Positions 52,301 through 61,448 of a stretch of DNA of 64,000 nucleotides are shown one piece after another. Origin of the DNA: CAVSJJ01 sp963771015. Its GTDB lineage: Bacteria; Actinomycetota; Actinomycetes; Actinomycetales; Dermatophilaceae. The DNA lies in contig CAVYRN010000009.1 in NCBI GenBank assembly GCA_963771015.1, forward strand, positions 248,001 to 312,000, read 5' to 3'. How positions within the stretch are numbered: the stretch's first letter is position 1; each line of letters opens with the position of its first letter. Under the pieces are notes generated by a model. That model was not told where the DNA came from. It made no database searches and saw only the letters and a program-made list of their open reading frames with translations. Both the position numbers and the translations under genes were made by a program.

Positions 52301-53551
52301 GTGGCCACGTTCGCCTACGTCGCCGGAGTGTGGGTCCTCGCCTGCGGACTCACGTTTGCCGCCTGGCGCCTGGACGGACCGCCGTCGCGGTCCGGCCCGC
52401 TGCTCGTGCTCGCCGTCCTCGCCCTGGCGAGCTGGCGGTTCAGCATCAGCAACATCGAGTCACGCGTGCAGTTCTCCGTCGGGCACATCGTGGTGCTGTC
52501 GGCGGTCGCGATGCTGGCCCCGGCCGGTGCCGGCATCGTCGGACTCTGCCTGACCCTGCTGTCCAAGGGCCCGCTGCTGGTGCGCAGTCGCGTCTTCAAC
52601 GCCGGAATGTGGACCGCCGTGGCGACCGCGGGGGGTCTGGCCTATCGAGCGGTCGGGGGCCACAGCGACGTCACGGACCTGCCGGGCTTGGGACCGCTGC
52701 TGCTGCACGTCGGGTTGCCGCTCGTGGTCGTCGACGTCTTTCAGACCGTTCTCAACGTCGTCCTTCTCGCCGGCGTCATGCGGATCGCGGAGGGAATCCC
52801 GGTGCGGGTCCTTCTCGCGCGGCTGCTGTCGAGCACCGGCGTGACCTCCTTCGGGTACGGGCTGCTCGCCTTTCTTCTCATCGTCCTGTGGCAGTCCGCG
52901 GGGCTCGGGCCGTTCAGCGTCGTCCTCATCCTTGCCCCGCTGCTGGGTGCCTGGTGGGCCTACCGGCAGTTCGCCGACGAGCGGATCGCGCGGGAGCGGA
53001 CCCTTGAGGTCCTCGTCGCGGCCATCGAGACCAAGGCGCCGCACCTCGAGGGGCACAGCGCCCGGGTGGCTCAGCTGACCTACGTCATGGCCGAGGATCT
53101 CGGTCTCGGTCCTGGTGAGGTCCGGGACATCCGGATCGCCGGGATGCTCCATGATCTCGGGCAGGTGGGCCTGCCGACGGCGGTCGTCCAGGGGCGGCGT
53201 GCGGATGACCCCGTGTTCCGAAGCTACGCCCGCCGGGGCGCACACATGCTCCGCGAGGTGTCGTTCCTGGCGGGAGCGCTCGACGGCATCGCCTACCACA
53301 ATGACCTTGAGGCACGGCCCTTGGGCACGGCCGCGGCGGGGCGGACGGGCGCCGACGGGATGTCGCCGCATCTCGTCCACATCGCCGATGCGTTCGACCT
53401 GCTCACCGCAGTCGGGGACGACGATGGCCGGACCCTCTCTGCCGACCAGGCCGTCGACCGGCTCCGGGCCGAGCTCCCGGAGCGTGACGCCGAGCTCGTC
53501 GACGTCCTGGTCCGCGTGCTCGCCCATCGCCCCGAGGCCGGGGCCTCGTGA
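52301..53551 (+). CDS. Membrane HD-domain protein 1
   Basis: About 416 residues from GTG 52301 (GTG 52274 lies within the hairpin and is less likely). Roughly seven transmembrane helices fill residues 1-225, then an HD phosphohydrolase domain: HSARVAQLTYVMAEDLGL and MLHDLGQVGLP carry the H...HD metal ligands. It resembles HD-GYP c-di-GMP phosphodiesterases, but the GYP motif is missing (GIAYHNDLEARPLG). Ligand or nucleotide target unknown. Coupled to the next gene by a GTGA overlap. Confidence 0.8.
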   Translation: MATFAYVAGVWVLACGLTFAAWRLDGPPSRSGPLLVLAVLALASWRFSISNIESRVQFSVGHIVVLSAVAMLAPAGAGIVGLCLTLLSKGPLLVRSRVFNAGMWTAVATAGGLAYRAVGGHSDVTDLPGLGPLLLHVGLPLVVVDVFQTVLNVVLLAGVMRIAEGIPVRVLLARLLSSTGVTSFGYGLLAFLLIVLWQSAGLGPFSVVLILAPLLGAWWAYRQFADERIARERTLEVLVAAIETKAPHLEGHSARVAQLTYVMAEDLGLGPGEVRDIRIAGMLHDLGQVGLPTAVVQGRRADDPVFRSYARRGAHMLREVSFLAGALDGIAYHNDLEARPLGTAAAGRTGADGMSPHLVHIADAFDLLTAVGDDDGRTLSADQAVDRLRAELPERDAELVDVLVRVLAHRPEAGAS

Positions 53552-54894
53552 GCCGTCTCGCGGGCCCGTACCTCACGTGGGAGCGGGGTGTTCTCCTCGT
53601 GGGTGCCGCATCGATGGCCTTCGCGGCGGTGAAGGCGTCCGCGCAGGTCTCGGTGCTCCTGGAGGTTCACGCACACCTTGTGGTGGCGTATCTCGTCGTC
53701 CTCGCCCTCGGCGAGCTGGGGCGGGTCCGGCTCCCGAGCGGTCGGGAGACCACCCCCGTCGCGACGGCCTCGGTCATCGCCCTTGCCTTCACCGCGCTGC
53801 TCAACGGGGAGGCGCCCTTCGCGACGAGCACGTCGATGGTCGTCCTCGTTGCCGCGTGCGGGTCCGGGATCGGTCTCCTCGTTCGGTGGGCCGCCGGTCG
53901 CGAGGTCCGCCTGTACCTCGCGATGGCTCGCCTGCTCGCGGCCTTCGTCGTGGCCGCGCTCGCCCGCGCCGTCGAGTTCGGCGGCACCTCGCTGTGGGAG
54001 CTTCAGGTCGATCCGACCCGGAGCACCCCGTTCCTGGCCGTGGCCATGCTGGCCATCGCCGCCGTCGGCGTCTTCCTCGAGCTCATCCTCGGCAGCCTGG
54101 TGCGGGCGCAGCGCCACCACGCGCCGTGGGACACCGTCCTGCGCGACGATCTCCGAGAGGCTCCCGCCCTCAACGTCGCTCTCATCGCCTCCGGTCCCCT
54201 CGTCGCCCTGCTGTCGCCGACGCTCGGGCTGGCGGCGCTGCCCCTGGCCCTCTTCCCCATGGCTCTGACCTATGTGGCCGTCGACCGGTACGTCGCCAAC
54301 CAGCTCACCTACCGGCAGATGATCGCGACGCTGTCGCGGCTCACCGAGGCCGGCGGCTACACCCCGCGGGCGCATGCGGAGCGGGTGGCGGTGCTCGCGG
54401 TGGCGATGGCCCGCACGCTCGGTCTGCTCCAGCGCGAGGTCAGCGAGGTGGAGTATGCCGCGCTGCTCCACGACCTCGGCCAGATCGCCCTGCGCGAACC
54501 CATCCCCGGAGGAGCGACGGTCCTCGCGGCCCCGAGCGACCAGCGCCGGATCGCCGCCGATGGTGCCCGAATCGTCCGGCACGCCGGCGTGCTCGACCGG
54601 GTCGCGGACCTCATCGAGGTGCAGGCCACCCCCTACCGTGAGGTGCGCGAGCTCGGCGAGGACGTCCCCCTCGCCAGCCGGATCATCAAGGTGGCCAACG
54701 CCTTCGACGACCTCACCGAGGGCCGCCGCGGCGCCGACACCGAGTCCCGGGCGATGGAGCGGATCAACCTCGGGCTCGGCTACGAGTACGATCCCGCCAT
54801 CGTCGAGGCGCTGGCCACGGTGCTCGCCTCCCCGGTCGGGCAGCGGGCGCCTGCGGAGGGGTCCGGCGGCCTGGTCCGGCCCGCCGAGGTATGA
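53548..54894 (+). CDS. Membrane HD-domain protein 2
   Basis: 448 residues, paralogous in layout to the preceding gene: about seven transmembrane helices to residue ~250, then an HD domain with AHAERVAVLAVAMARTLGL and ALLHDLGQIALREP. A GYP-like motif is again absent. GTG 53548 overlaps the previous stop. Two adjacent membrane HD proteins suggest a heteromeric receptor/phosphohydrolase; function is inferred only from the fold. Confidence 0.8.
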   Translation: MSRLAGPYLTWERGVLLVGAASMAFAAVKASAQVSVLLEVHAHLVVAYLVVLALGELGRVRLPSGRETTPVATASVIALAFTALLNGEAPFATSTSMVVLVAACGSGIGLLVRWAAGREVRLYLAMARLLAAFVVAALARAVEFGGTSLWELQVDPTRSTPFLAVAMLAIAAVGVFLELILGSLVRAQRHHAPWDTVLRDDLREAPALNVALIASGPLVALLSPTLGLAALPLALFPMALTYVAVDRYVANQLTYRQMIATLSRLTEAGGYTPRAHAERVAVLAVAMARTLGLLQREVSEVEYAALLHDLGQIALREPIPGGATVLAAPSDQRRIAADGARIVRHAGVLDRVADLIEVQATPYREVRELGEDVPLASRIIKVANAFDDLTEGRRGADTESRAMERINLGLGYEYDPAIVEALATVLASPVGQRAPAEGSGGLVRPAEV

Positions 54895-54998
54895 CCGCGC
54901 GTCGCCCCTCGGGGGCCCTCGGGCGACCGATGGGTAGCATCGTCCCGGCCTCCGCCGTGCCGGTGGGGACGACGACGACGCCACGACGGAGGAGCACG

Positions 54999-56186
54999 AT
55001 GGACCGGCTCGAGCCTGTCATGTTCAACGACGCCTGGGGCTCGCACATCTCCATCGCCAGCCTCCAGGGCCGCGACATCCCGAGCCCGTTGCGCGAGTCC
55101 GAGCTGTGGATGGGGGCGCACGAGAGCGGGCCCGCGGGCGTCGAGCGGGGCGGTGCCCGCACCCTCCTCGAGGTCATCGAGGCCGACCCCCAGGGCGAGC
55201 TGGGCGCGGCGTGTGTCGAGCGCTTCGGCCCGCGGCTCCCCTTCCTCCTGAAGATCCTTGCGCCCGGCCGGGCCATCTCGATCCAGGCGCACCCGACCGA
55301 GGCGGACGTCCGGCGGGTCCGCGACGAGCTCGGCCCGACGGCCGCGTCCTCGGTCTATGTCGACGGCTGGGCCAAGCCGGAGCTGCTTGTCGCTGTCGCG
55401 CCCTTCGAGGTGTTCGTCGGGCTGCGGCGCCACGCGGAGACCGTCGAGCTTTCGGCCCGCCTCGGGGTGCCGAGGCTCACTGTGCTCGTCGAGTCGGCCA
55501 CCGGGCGGGCCGTGCCCGAGCAGTCGCTCCTCGAGGAGGTGCTCGCCGTCCCGCGCTCGCGTCATGCGAACTTCGCGCGCGAGGTCGTCAGGTCATGCAT
55601 CGCCGTGGGCGGGACCAACGACGAGATCGGTCGAGCGTGTGCGGCGGTCGTCAGGGTCGCCGAGGACCATCCGGGCGACATCGGGCTCGTCGTCCTCCTC
55701 CTCATGAACCACCGGGTGCTGCGGCCGGGGGAGTATGTCGACGTCTCGCCGGGCGTCCTGCACTCCTACGTCAGCGGCCTCGGCGTCGAGGTGCTCGGCA
55801 ACTCCGACAACGTCGTGCGTGCCGGGCTGACGAGCAAGCCGGTCAACATCCCCGAGCTGCTGCGCATCGTCGACGCGACCGGCGACGGGAGACCCCGGAC
55901 CCCGGTCCTCGGCGAGGACGGCATCGAGTCCTTCCCCACGGCGTCCGGCTACTTCCGGCTGCACCGCATCCGGCGGCCGGTGAGGACCGTCGTGCCCGGT
56001 GACGGAGGCCCGCGCATCCTCTTCTGTCTCGGCGGCGCCGCCACGGTGCGCCGCGGCCGCACGGCGCTCGAGGTCGGGCCCACCGGGTCGGTGTTCCTGC
56101 CCGTCGGCGACACCGAGGTGACCGTCGAGGGCGGCGAGGAGATCTACGTCGTCTCGGCCGCGCTCGACCCACTCGACCGGCCCTGA
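54999..56186 (+). CDS. manA: Mannose-6-phosphate isomerase, class I
   Basis: 395 residues. Zinc and active-site landmarks: SIQAHPTEADV near 92, KPELLVAV near 125, and SPGVLHSYVSGLGVEVLGNSDN...RAGLTSK near 250-270. Interconverts fructose-6-P and mannose-6-P, feeding GDP-mannose and mannosylated envelope glycans. ATG 54999 follows GGAGGAGC. TAGCAT (54935-54940) may be its -10 box. Confidence 0.9.
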   Translation: MDRLEPVMFNDAWGSHISIASLQGRDIPSPLRESELWMGAHESGPAGVERGGARTLLEVIEADPQGELGAACVERFGPRLPFLLKILAPGRAISIQAHPTEADVRRVRDELGPTAASSVYVDGWAKPELLVAVAPFEVFVGLRRHAETVELSARLGVPRLTVLVESATGRAVPEQSLLEEVLAVPRSRHANFAREVVRSCIAVGGTNDEIGRACAAVVRVAEDHPGDIGLVVLLLMNHRVLRPGEYVDVSPGVLHSYVSGLGVEVLGNSDNVVRAGLTSKPVNIPELLRIVDATGDGRPRTPVLGEDGIESFPTASGYFRLHRIRRPVRTVVPGDGGPRILFCLGGAATVRRGRTALEVGPTGSVFLPVGDTEVTVEGGEEIYVVSAALDPLDRP

Positions 56187-56196
56187 CCCGACGACG

Positions 56197-56230
56197 GACG
56201 GGGTAGGCCGGTCATCCGGCGTACCCCGTC
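56197..56230. terminator. Terminator between manA and sodN
   Basis: Nine-bp stem GACGGGGTA/TACCCCGTC capped by a GCCGG-TCAT-CCGGC hairpin with small bulges; lies between convergent genes. Confidence 0.7.
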
Positions 56231-56244
56231 GCGTTCGGTGTTGC

Positions 56245-56655
56245 TCAGGCCTTCTTGGTCTCCCAGAAGATCGCGGCGATCTCCTCGATCTTGGCCAGGA
56301 GCTGGTCGGCGACGGACTCGTCGAACTCGCCCTTGGTGCCGGCCGCGCCGGCGAGCTTCGTCGCCTCGTTGAACAGGGTGTGCAGGTTCGGGTACTTCTC
56401 GAAGTGCGGCGCCTTGAAGTAGTCGGTCCACAGCACCCACAGGTGCTCCTTGACCAGGTGTGAGCGCTGCTCCTTGATGATCGTCGCCCGGACCCTGAAG
56501 TCAGGGTCGTCGCTGGCGGCCGCCTTGGCGCAGATCGCCTTGACGGACTCGGCCTCGATGCGGGCCTGGGCCGGGTCGTACACGCCGCACGGCAGGTCGC
56601 AGTGGGCGCTGACCTCGGTGATGCGGAAGAGGCGGGAGAGGGGGGTCAGACGCAT
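56245..56655 (-). CDS. sodN: Nickel-containing superoxide dismutase
   Basis: 136 residues: a 17-residue propeptide (MRLTPLSRLFRITEVSA) followed by the nickel hook HCDLPCGVYDP, whose His1, Cys2 and Cys6 ligate nickel after cleavage. The rest is the four-helix bundle of Ni-SOD. Converts superoxide to hydrogen peroxide and oxygen as a hexamer. Encoded 61 nt downstream of its maturation protease; TAGGTT on the minus strand in the gap could be a promoter of its own. Confidence 0.95.
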   Translation of the reverse strand: MRLTPLSRLFRITEVSAHCDLPCGVYDPAQARIEAESVKAICAKAAASDDPDFRVRATIIKEQRSHLVKEHLWVLWTDYFKAPHFEKYPNLHTLFNEATKLAGAAGTKGEFDESVADQLLAKIEEIAAIFWETKKA

Positions 56656-56716
56656 GGAGGTTCCCTTCGTGCATGGGGGGTGCTTGTCAGCCCAACCTAC
56701 CTCGACTCCCCGGGAT

Positions 56717-57076
56717 TCACGCAGGGGGGCGGGGCCTGCACCGCAGGCGGCTCACGACCCGGGCCAGGACATCGTCCCCGGCCAGCGAGCCGACGTCGAA
56801 CGAGGTCACCCCCTCGGCCGCGTTGTCCGAGTCGACCCACCACCGCTCGGGAGCGGCGGGGTCGGGTCCGGTGACACGTTTGACCGAGAGCGGACGTGGC
56901 CGTCCGTGCTGGTCCGGAGGCAGCCGAACGACCGCGATCGAGCCCGGCCGGGGTGCGAGGCCATGGACGATGAGGAGCAGGTCACCATCGCGGAGGGCCG
57001 GTTCCATCGACCGGCCGCGGACCCGGGCGAGGGCGGGCCAGGGAACGGCCCGCCCTCGGATCCGCAGGGACCTCAC
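56717..57076 (-). CDS. sodX: SodX-type maturation protease of nickel SOD (S26 signal-peptidase family)
   Basis: 119 residues with the S26 Ser-Lys dyad: GRSMEPALRDGD (Ser23) and LSVKRVTGP (Lys). No membrane anchor, as expected for the cytoplasmic protease that removes the SodN propeptide. GTG 57076 overlaps the stop of the upstream ABC ATPase gene by 4 nt, an unusual coupling. Confidence 0.88.
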   Translation of the reverse strand: MRSLRIRGRAVPWPALARVRGRSMEPALRDGDLLLIVHGLAPRPGSIAVVRLPPDQHGRPRPLSVKRVTGPDPAAPERWWVDSDNAAEGVTSFDVGSLAGDDVLARVVSRLRCRPRPPA

Positions 57077-58005
57077 GCCGTCGGCTGCCTCGGCCCGTCA
57101 TCGAGTGCCCCGCCGGGGCCGGACGGTCCCGACCCGGCACCATCACCCTCGGTCGCGGGGGTCTCGGCCTCCGCCAGAAGCGCGACGGCCACCGCGCCCT
57201 CGTGGGCCGCCTCCTCCTCCTGGCGCATCCGGCGCAGGAACGACTTGGTCCGGTTGTGCTGCGGGTTGTCGATCACCTCTCGTGGGGGACCCTGCTCGAC
57301 GACGACGCCGCCGTCCATGAAGACGACCTCGTCGGCGACCTCGCGGGCGAAGCCCATCTCGTGGGTGACGACGATCATCGTCATCCCGCCGGCGGCGAGG
57401 TCGCGCATGACGGTGAGCACCTCGCCGACGAGCTCGGGGTCCAGGGCCGAGGTCGGCTCGTCGAAGAGCATCAGCTTGGGGTCCATGGCCAGCGCCCGGG
57501 CGATGGCGACCCGCTGCTGCTGGCCTCCCGAGAGCTGGGCGGGGTATGCCGAGGGCTTGTCCCCGAGTCCCACCTGGTCGAGCAGCTCGAGCGCCCGTTT
57601 GCGGGCGTCGGCCTTGCGGACCCCCTTGACCTGCACCGGGGCCTCCATCACGTTCTCCAGCGCGGTCTTGTGCGGGAAGAGGTTGAACCTCTGGAAACAC
57701 ATGCCGATCCCGCGGCGCTGGGCCGCGATCGCCTTGTCGGTCAGCCGGTGTAGCGCGCCGCCCTTGTCGACGTAGCCCATCAGGTCACCGTCGACCCAGA
57801 TGCGCCCTCCCTGGATCGTCTCCAGCTGGTTGATGCAGCGCAGGAAGGTCGTCTTGCCGGACCCGGAGGGACCGAGGAGGACGACGACCTGGCCCGGGTA
57901 GACGTCGAGGTCGATGCCCTTGAGGACCTCCACATGGTGGAAGGACTTGTGGACGTTGACCGCGTGGACGATGGGCTCCCCGCGGCCGTCCTCGGTCGCC
58001 GTCAT
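57073..58005 (-). CDS. Polar amino-acid ABC transporter ATPase (GlnQ/HisP family)
   Basis: 310 residues. Walker A GPSGSGKTT, Q-loop MCFQRFNLFPH, signature LSGGQQQRV, Walker B LMLFDEPTSALD, switch VTHEM. The ~50-residue C-terminal extension (Ala/Glu/Gly-rich) is unusual for GlnQ. ATG 58005 overlaps the permease stop by one base. Confidence 0.93.
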   Translation of the reverse strand: MTATEDGRGEPIVHAVNVHKSFHHVEVLKGIDLDVYPGQVVVLLGPSGSGKTTFLRCINQLETIQGGRIWVDGDLMGYVDKGGALHRLTDKAIAAQRRGIGMCFQRFNLFPHKTALENVMEAPVQVKGVRKADARKRALELLDQVGLGDKPSAYPAQLSGGQQQRVAIARALAMDPKLMLFDEPTSALDPELVGEVLTVMRDLAAGGMTMIVVTHEMGFAREVADEVVFMDGGVVVEQGPPREVIDNPQHNRTKSFLRRMRQEEEAAHEGAVAVALLAEAETPATEGDGAGSGPSGPGGALDDGPRQPTA

Positions 58006-59000
58006 CACATGCCTCCCGTCCCGCCGCCGGCAGCGCCCTCGCGCACCGTCACGGCCTCGGTCTCCTTGGCCTGCTTCTTCGACGCCTTGGTGCCGAAGCC
58101 ACGGCCGAAGTACCGCTCCAGGTAGAACTGGCCGACCATGAGGACACTGCACACGATGAGGTACCAGAGGACGGCGGCCACGTAGGACGGCATGATCTTG
58201 TAGGTGCGGTTGGCCACGGCCGACGCCTGGTAGAAGAGCTCGGCGTTGACGGGTATGGCGACGAGCAGCGAGGTGTCCTTGACCATGGCCACGGTCTCGT
58301 TGCCGGTGGGCGGGACGATGACGCGCATCGCCTGGGGCAGGATGATCCGGCGCATCGTCTGGCCGGGCGACATCCCGAGTGCCTGGGCGGCCTCGGCCTG
58401 GCCCCGGTCAACGGACAGGATCCCGGCTCGAGCGATCTCGGCCATGTAGGCGGCCTCGGAGACCCCGAGGCCGAAGATGCCCACGACGATCCCGCTGCTG
58501 ATCGTGCGCACGTCGATCGAGCCGATGGTGAAGTCGTTGCTGATCCCCATCGCGTGGGCGATCTGCATCCCGAACGGCACTCCGAAGTCGAGTCGTGGAT
58601 AGAGGTAGAGAACGCCCACCCCGAGCAGGGTGAGCAGGACGTAGCGAGGGATGGCCCGGAAGAACCAGGTGAAGGCGAACGAGACGATGCTGAGCACGGG
58701 ATTGGTCGAGAGCCGCATCACCGCGATCATGATCCCGAGCACGATGCCGACGGCCATCGACGCGAAGGTGACGATGATCGTGCCCTGGATCAGCCCGTTG
58801 AGCACGGGCTTGTAGTTCATCACCTGGAAAGCGAAGGAGAAGTCCCACTTGGGGTTGGTGACGAACGACGAGATCATCATCGCGACAAGGACCACGATGA
58901 CCGCGAGGGCGACCCAGCGGCCCGGATGCGGCACCGGCCGGGCGTGGATCACGCCCGGCCGGTCCGTGTCGCTCGTGTGACTGGCGACGTCGGCAGCCAC
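58005..59000 (-). CDS. Polar amino-acid ABC transporter permease
   Basis: 331 residues, five to six transmembrane helices, with the His/Glu/Gln-type permease signature GQAEAAQALGMSPGQTMRRI (EAA loop, about 205-224). Only one permease gene is present, so a homodimer is likely. Lysine/alanine-rich C-terminal tail. GTG 59000; 6 nt after the binding-protein stop. Confidence 0.92.
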   Translation of the reverse strand: MAADVASHTSDTDRPGVIHARPVPHPGRWVALAVIVVLVAMMISSFVTNPKWDFSFAFQVMNYKPVLNGLIQGTIIVTFASMAVGIVLGIMIAVMRLSTNPVLSIVSFAFTWFFRAIPRYVLLTLLGVGVLYLYPRLDFGVPFGMQIAHAMGISNDFTIGSIDVRTISSGIVVGIFGLGVSEAAYMAEIARAGILSVDRGQAEAAQALGMSPGQTMRRIILPQAMRVIVPPTGNETVAMVKDTSLLVAIPVNAELFYQASAVANRTYKIMPSYVAAVLWYLIVCSVLMVGQFYLERYFGRGFGTKASKKQAKETEAVTVREGAAGGGTGGM

Positions 59001-59006
59001 GGAGGA

Positions 59007-59924
59007 TCAGCTCACCGGGTTGACGGCGAAGTCGCTGATCGATCCGCTCGAGTTGCCCCACTTGTCGAGAGCGGCCTTGTAGGTGCCGTCGGCGGCCAGC
59101 TGGCTCAGCGCGTCCGCGATGGCCTGGGCGAAGTCGGTCTGGTCCTTCGGGACGACGAAGCCGTAGGGCGCCGCGTCGTAGATGTCGCCGAGCGCCTCGA
59201 GCTGGCCGCCGGTCTGCTTGACGGCGTACAGGCCGACGGGCGAGTCCGCGAGCATCGCGGCCGCCTTGCCCGAGACGACGTCAGCGGTGACCTTCGACTG
59301 GTCCTGCTCGACGATCTGGGTGATCGGCTTCTTGCCGGCATCGGTGCACGCCTTGGACTTGGCGGTGAGGTCGTCGATCTGGACGGTGCCCTTCTGGACG
59401 CCGATGTTGAGACCGCACGCGTTGTTGGGGTCGACGTTGTCCGGGTTGCCCGCCTTGGTGACCCACTGGGTGCCGGCGTTGAAGTAGCTCACCATGTTGA
59501 CCTGCTTCTCGCGGTCGGTGTTGATCGTGAAGCTGGAGACCCCGACGTCGAACTTGCCGGAGGAGACGCCGAGGATGATCGTGTCGAAGCCGGCGGGCTG
59601 CCAGTTGGTCTTGAGACCGAACTTGGCGGCCACGGCGTCGAAGAGGTCGACGTCCATCCCCTCGACGGTCTTGCCGTCGGTGCCGAGGAACTCGTTCGGG
59701 GCGTAGGTCGCGTCGACGCCGATCGTGATGGTGCCCTTGCTCTTCAGCGAGGCCGGGAGCTTGGCGACGAGGGCCGGGTCTGCGGCCACCGCACCGGCGG
59801 AGGTCGTGGGCGAGGAGCTGGTCGACGACTCGGAGCCGGTACTGAGCGAGCTGGAGCCGCACGCGGAGAGGGCGAGCGATGTGGCGGCGATCGCGGCGAA
59901 GGCCGCGGCGCGAGTGCGGAGCAT
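59007..59924 (-). CDS. Polar amino-acid ABC transporter substrate-binding lipoprotein
   Basis: 305 residues from ATG 59924 (GTG 59942 possible but would swallow the AAGGA site). Lipobox LALSAC (Cys22), Ser/Thr linker, then an SBP_bac_3 domain (ITIGVDATYAPNEFLGTDGKTVEGMDVDL...). Ligand probably a polar amino acid. First gene of the operon leading to sodX-sodN. Confidence 0.93.
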   Translation of the reverse strand: MLRTRAAAFAAIAATSLALSACGSSSLSTGSESSTSSSPTTSAGAVAADPALVAKLPASLKSKGTITIGVDATYAPNEFLGTDGKTVEGMDVDLFDAVAAKFGLKTNWQPAGFDTIILGVSSGKFDVGVSSFTINTDREKQVNMVSYFNAGTQWVTKAGNPDNVDPNNACGLNIGVQKGTVQIDDLTAKSKACTDAGKKPITQIVEQDQSKVTADVVSGKAAAMLADSPVGLYAVKQTGGQLEALGDIYDAAPYGFVVPKDQTDFAQAIADALSQLAADGTYKAALDKWGNSSGSISDFAVNPVS

Positions 59925-60174
59925 GAACAACGTTCCTTTCACACGGGAGCGCCGGCGCAGCCGAGGGCCCCGACGCGGATGACCAGCATCCTCTCACCCG
60001 TCCGCTCCGACCACGTCACGCTCACATAACGAAACGATGTGGGCCTGCTGGATGTGTCATCATGGGCTCTCGCGTGCCCACCACGGCACGCCCCGGCTGG
60101 CGCCCACCCCCTGCTCAGCCCCGCCGCCGGGCTCTCGGCGGCATACCCATCACTGCCGCAGGAGATCGTTACCC

Positions 60175-61332
60175 ATGACCGCGTCCATCGCCCGGACGAG
60201 CCATGACCCCGACAGCCCCGTTTTCCGTGCCCATGAGGGCGGCAAGCTCGGCGTCCACGCCACGCAGCCGCTGCGCGGCCCCGAGGACCTGTCCTTGCTC
60301 TACACCCCGGGGGTAGCCGAGGTCTGTCTGGCCATCGCCGAGGACCCGGGTCTCTCGCGGCGCTACACCTCGCGGAGCAACACCGTTGCCGTCGTCACCG
60401 ACGGCACCGCCATCCTCGGCCTGGGCGATCTCGGACCCCTCGCCGCCATGCCGGTCATGGAGGGCAAGGCGGTCCTCTTCAAGCACTTCGGGGGGGTCGA
60501 CGCGGTCCCCGTCTGCCTCGAGAGCGGCTCGGTGGAGGAGCTCGTCGAGACCATTGCGAGGCTCGCCCCGACCTACGGCGGGATCAACCTCGAGGACATC
60601 GCCGCGCCCCGCTGTTTCGACATCGAGGAGCAGCTCGTCGAGCGGCTCGACATCCCCGTCTTCCACGACGACCAGCACGGCACGGCCATCGTCGTCCTGG
60701 CCGGACTCATCAACGCCGCCGCGGTCGTGGGCAAGTCCCTGCCCGACCTGCGCGTCGTCGTGTCCGGCGCCGGGGCCGCCGGGGTGGCCGTCACGAGGCT
60801 GCTCCAGCGGGCCGGGGTCCGTGATGTGGTCGTCGCCGACTCCCGGGGCATCCTCGTGCCCGCCCGGACCGAGCTGACCGGCCACAAGGCCCGCCTCGCG
60901 GCGACGACGAACCCTCGGGCGCTGAGCGGCGCCATCGGGGTCGCGCTGGTGGGCGCCGACGTCTTCGTCGGCGTCTCCGGCGGGACGGTGGCCGAGCAGG
61001 ATGTCGCCGCCATGGCGGCCCGCTCGATCGTCTTCGCTCTGGCCAACCCCGACCCCGAGGTTCATCCCACCGTTGCGCACCGGCACGCCGCCGTCGTCGC
61101 GACCGGCCGGTCGGACTTCCCCAACCAGATCAACAACGTCCTGGCCTTCCCGGGGATCTTCCGCGGGGCGCTGGACTCCGGGGCGACCCGGATCACCGAG
61201 GCCATGAAGCTCGCCGCTGCGGAGACGATCGCAGGGCTCGTCGAGGAGCCCGCGGCGGACCGCATCGTCCCGTCCGTCTTCCAGGAGGGCGTCGCCGAGG
61301 CGGTGGCCGCCGCGGTCGCCCGTCTGGCCTGA
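60175..61332 (+). CDS. NAD(P)-dependent malic enzyme (short form)
   Basis: 385 residues. YTPGVAEVCLAIAEDP near 42, metal and substrate region INLEDIAAPRCFDIE and FHDDQHGTAIV, then Rossmann motif VVSGAGAAGVAV near 198. Oxidative decarboxylation of malate to pyruvate. ATG 60175 with GGAGAT upstream; divergent from the amino-acid transporter operon. Confidence 0.94.
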   Translation: MTASIARTSHDPDSPVFRAHEGGKLGVHATQPLRGPEDLSLLYTPGVAEVCLAIAEDPGLSRRYTSRSNTVAVVTDGTAILGLGDLGPLAAMPVMEGKAVLFKHFGGVDAVPVCLESGSVEELVETIARLAPTYGGINLEDIAAPRCFDIEEQLVERLDIPVFHDDQHGTAIVVLAGLINAAAVVGKSLPDLRVVVSGAGAAGVAVTRLLQRAGVRDVVVADSRGILVPARTELTGHKARLAATTNPRALSGAIGVALVGADVFVGVSGGTVAEQDVAAMAARSIVFALANPDPEVHPTVAHRHAAVVATGRSDFPNQINNVLAFPGIFRGALDSGATRITEAMKLAAAETIAGLVEEPAADRIVPSVFQEGVAEAVAAAVARLA

Positions 61333-61448
61333 CCCCCGGTCGGCCGACCCGCACAAGGCCACGCGTTGAGGGGAGCCGACACGCCGGTATGCCGTGTGCC
61401 CCCTCGGCGTGTTGCCTCCCGTCAACCCGCTTGCGCGGCGGGTGGGCG

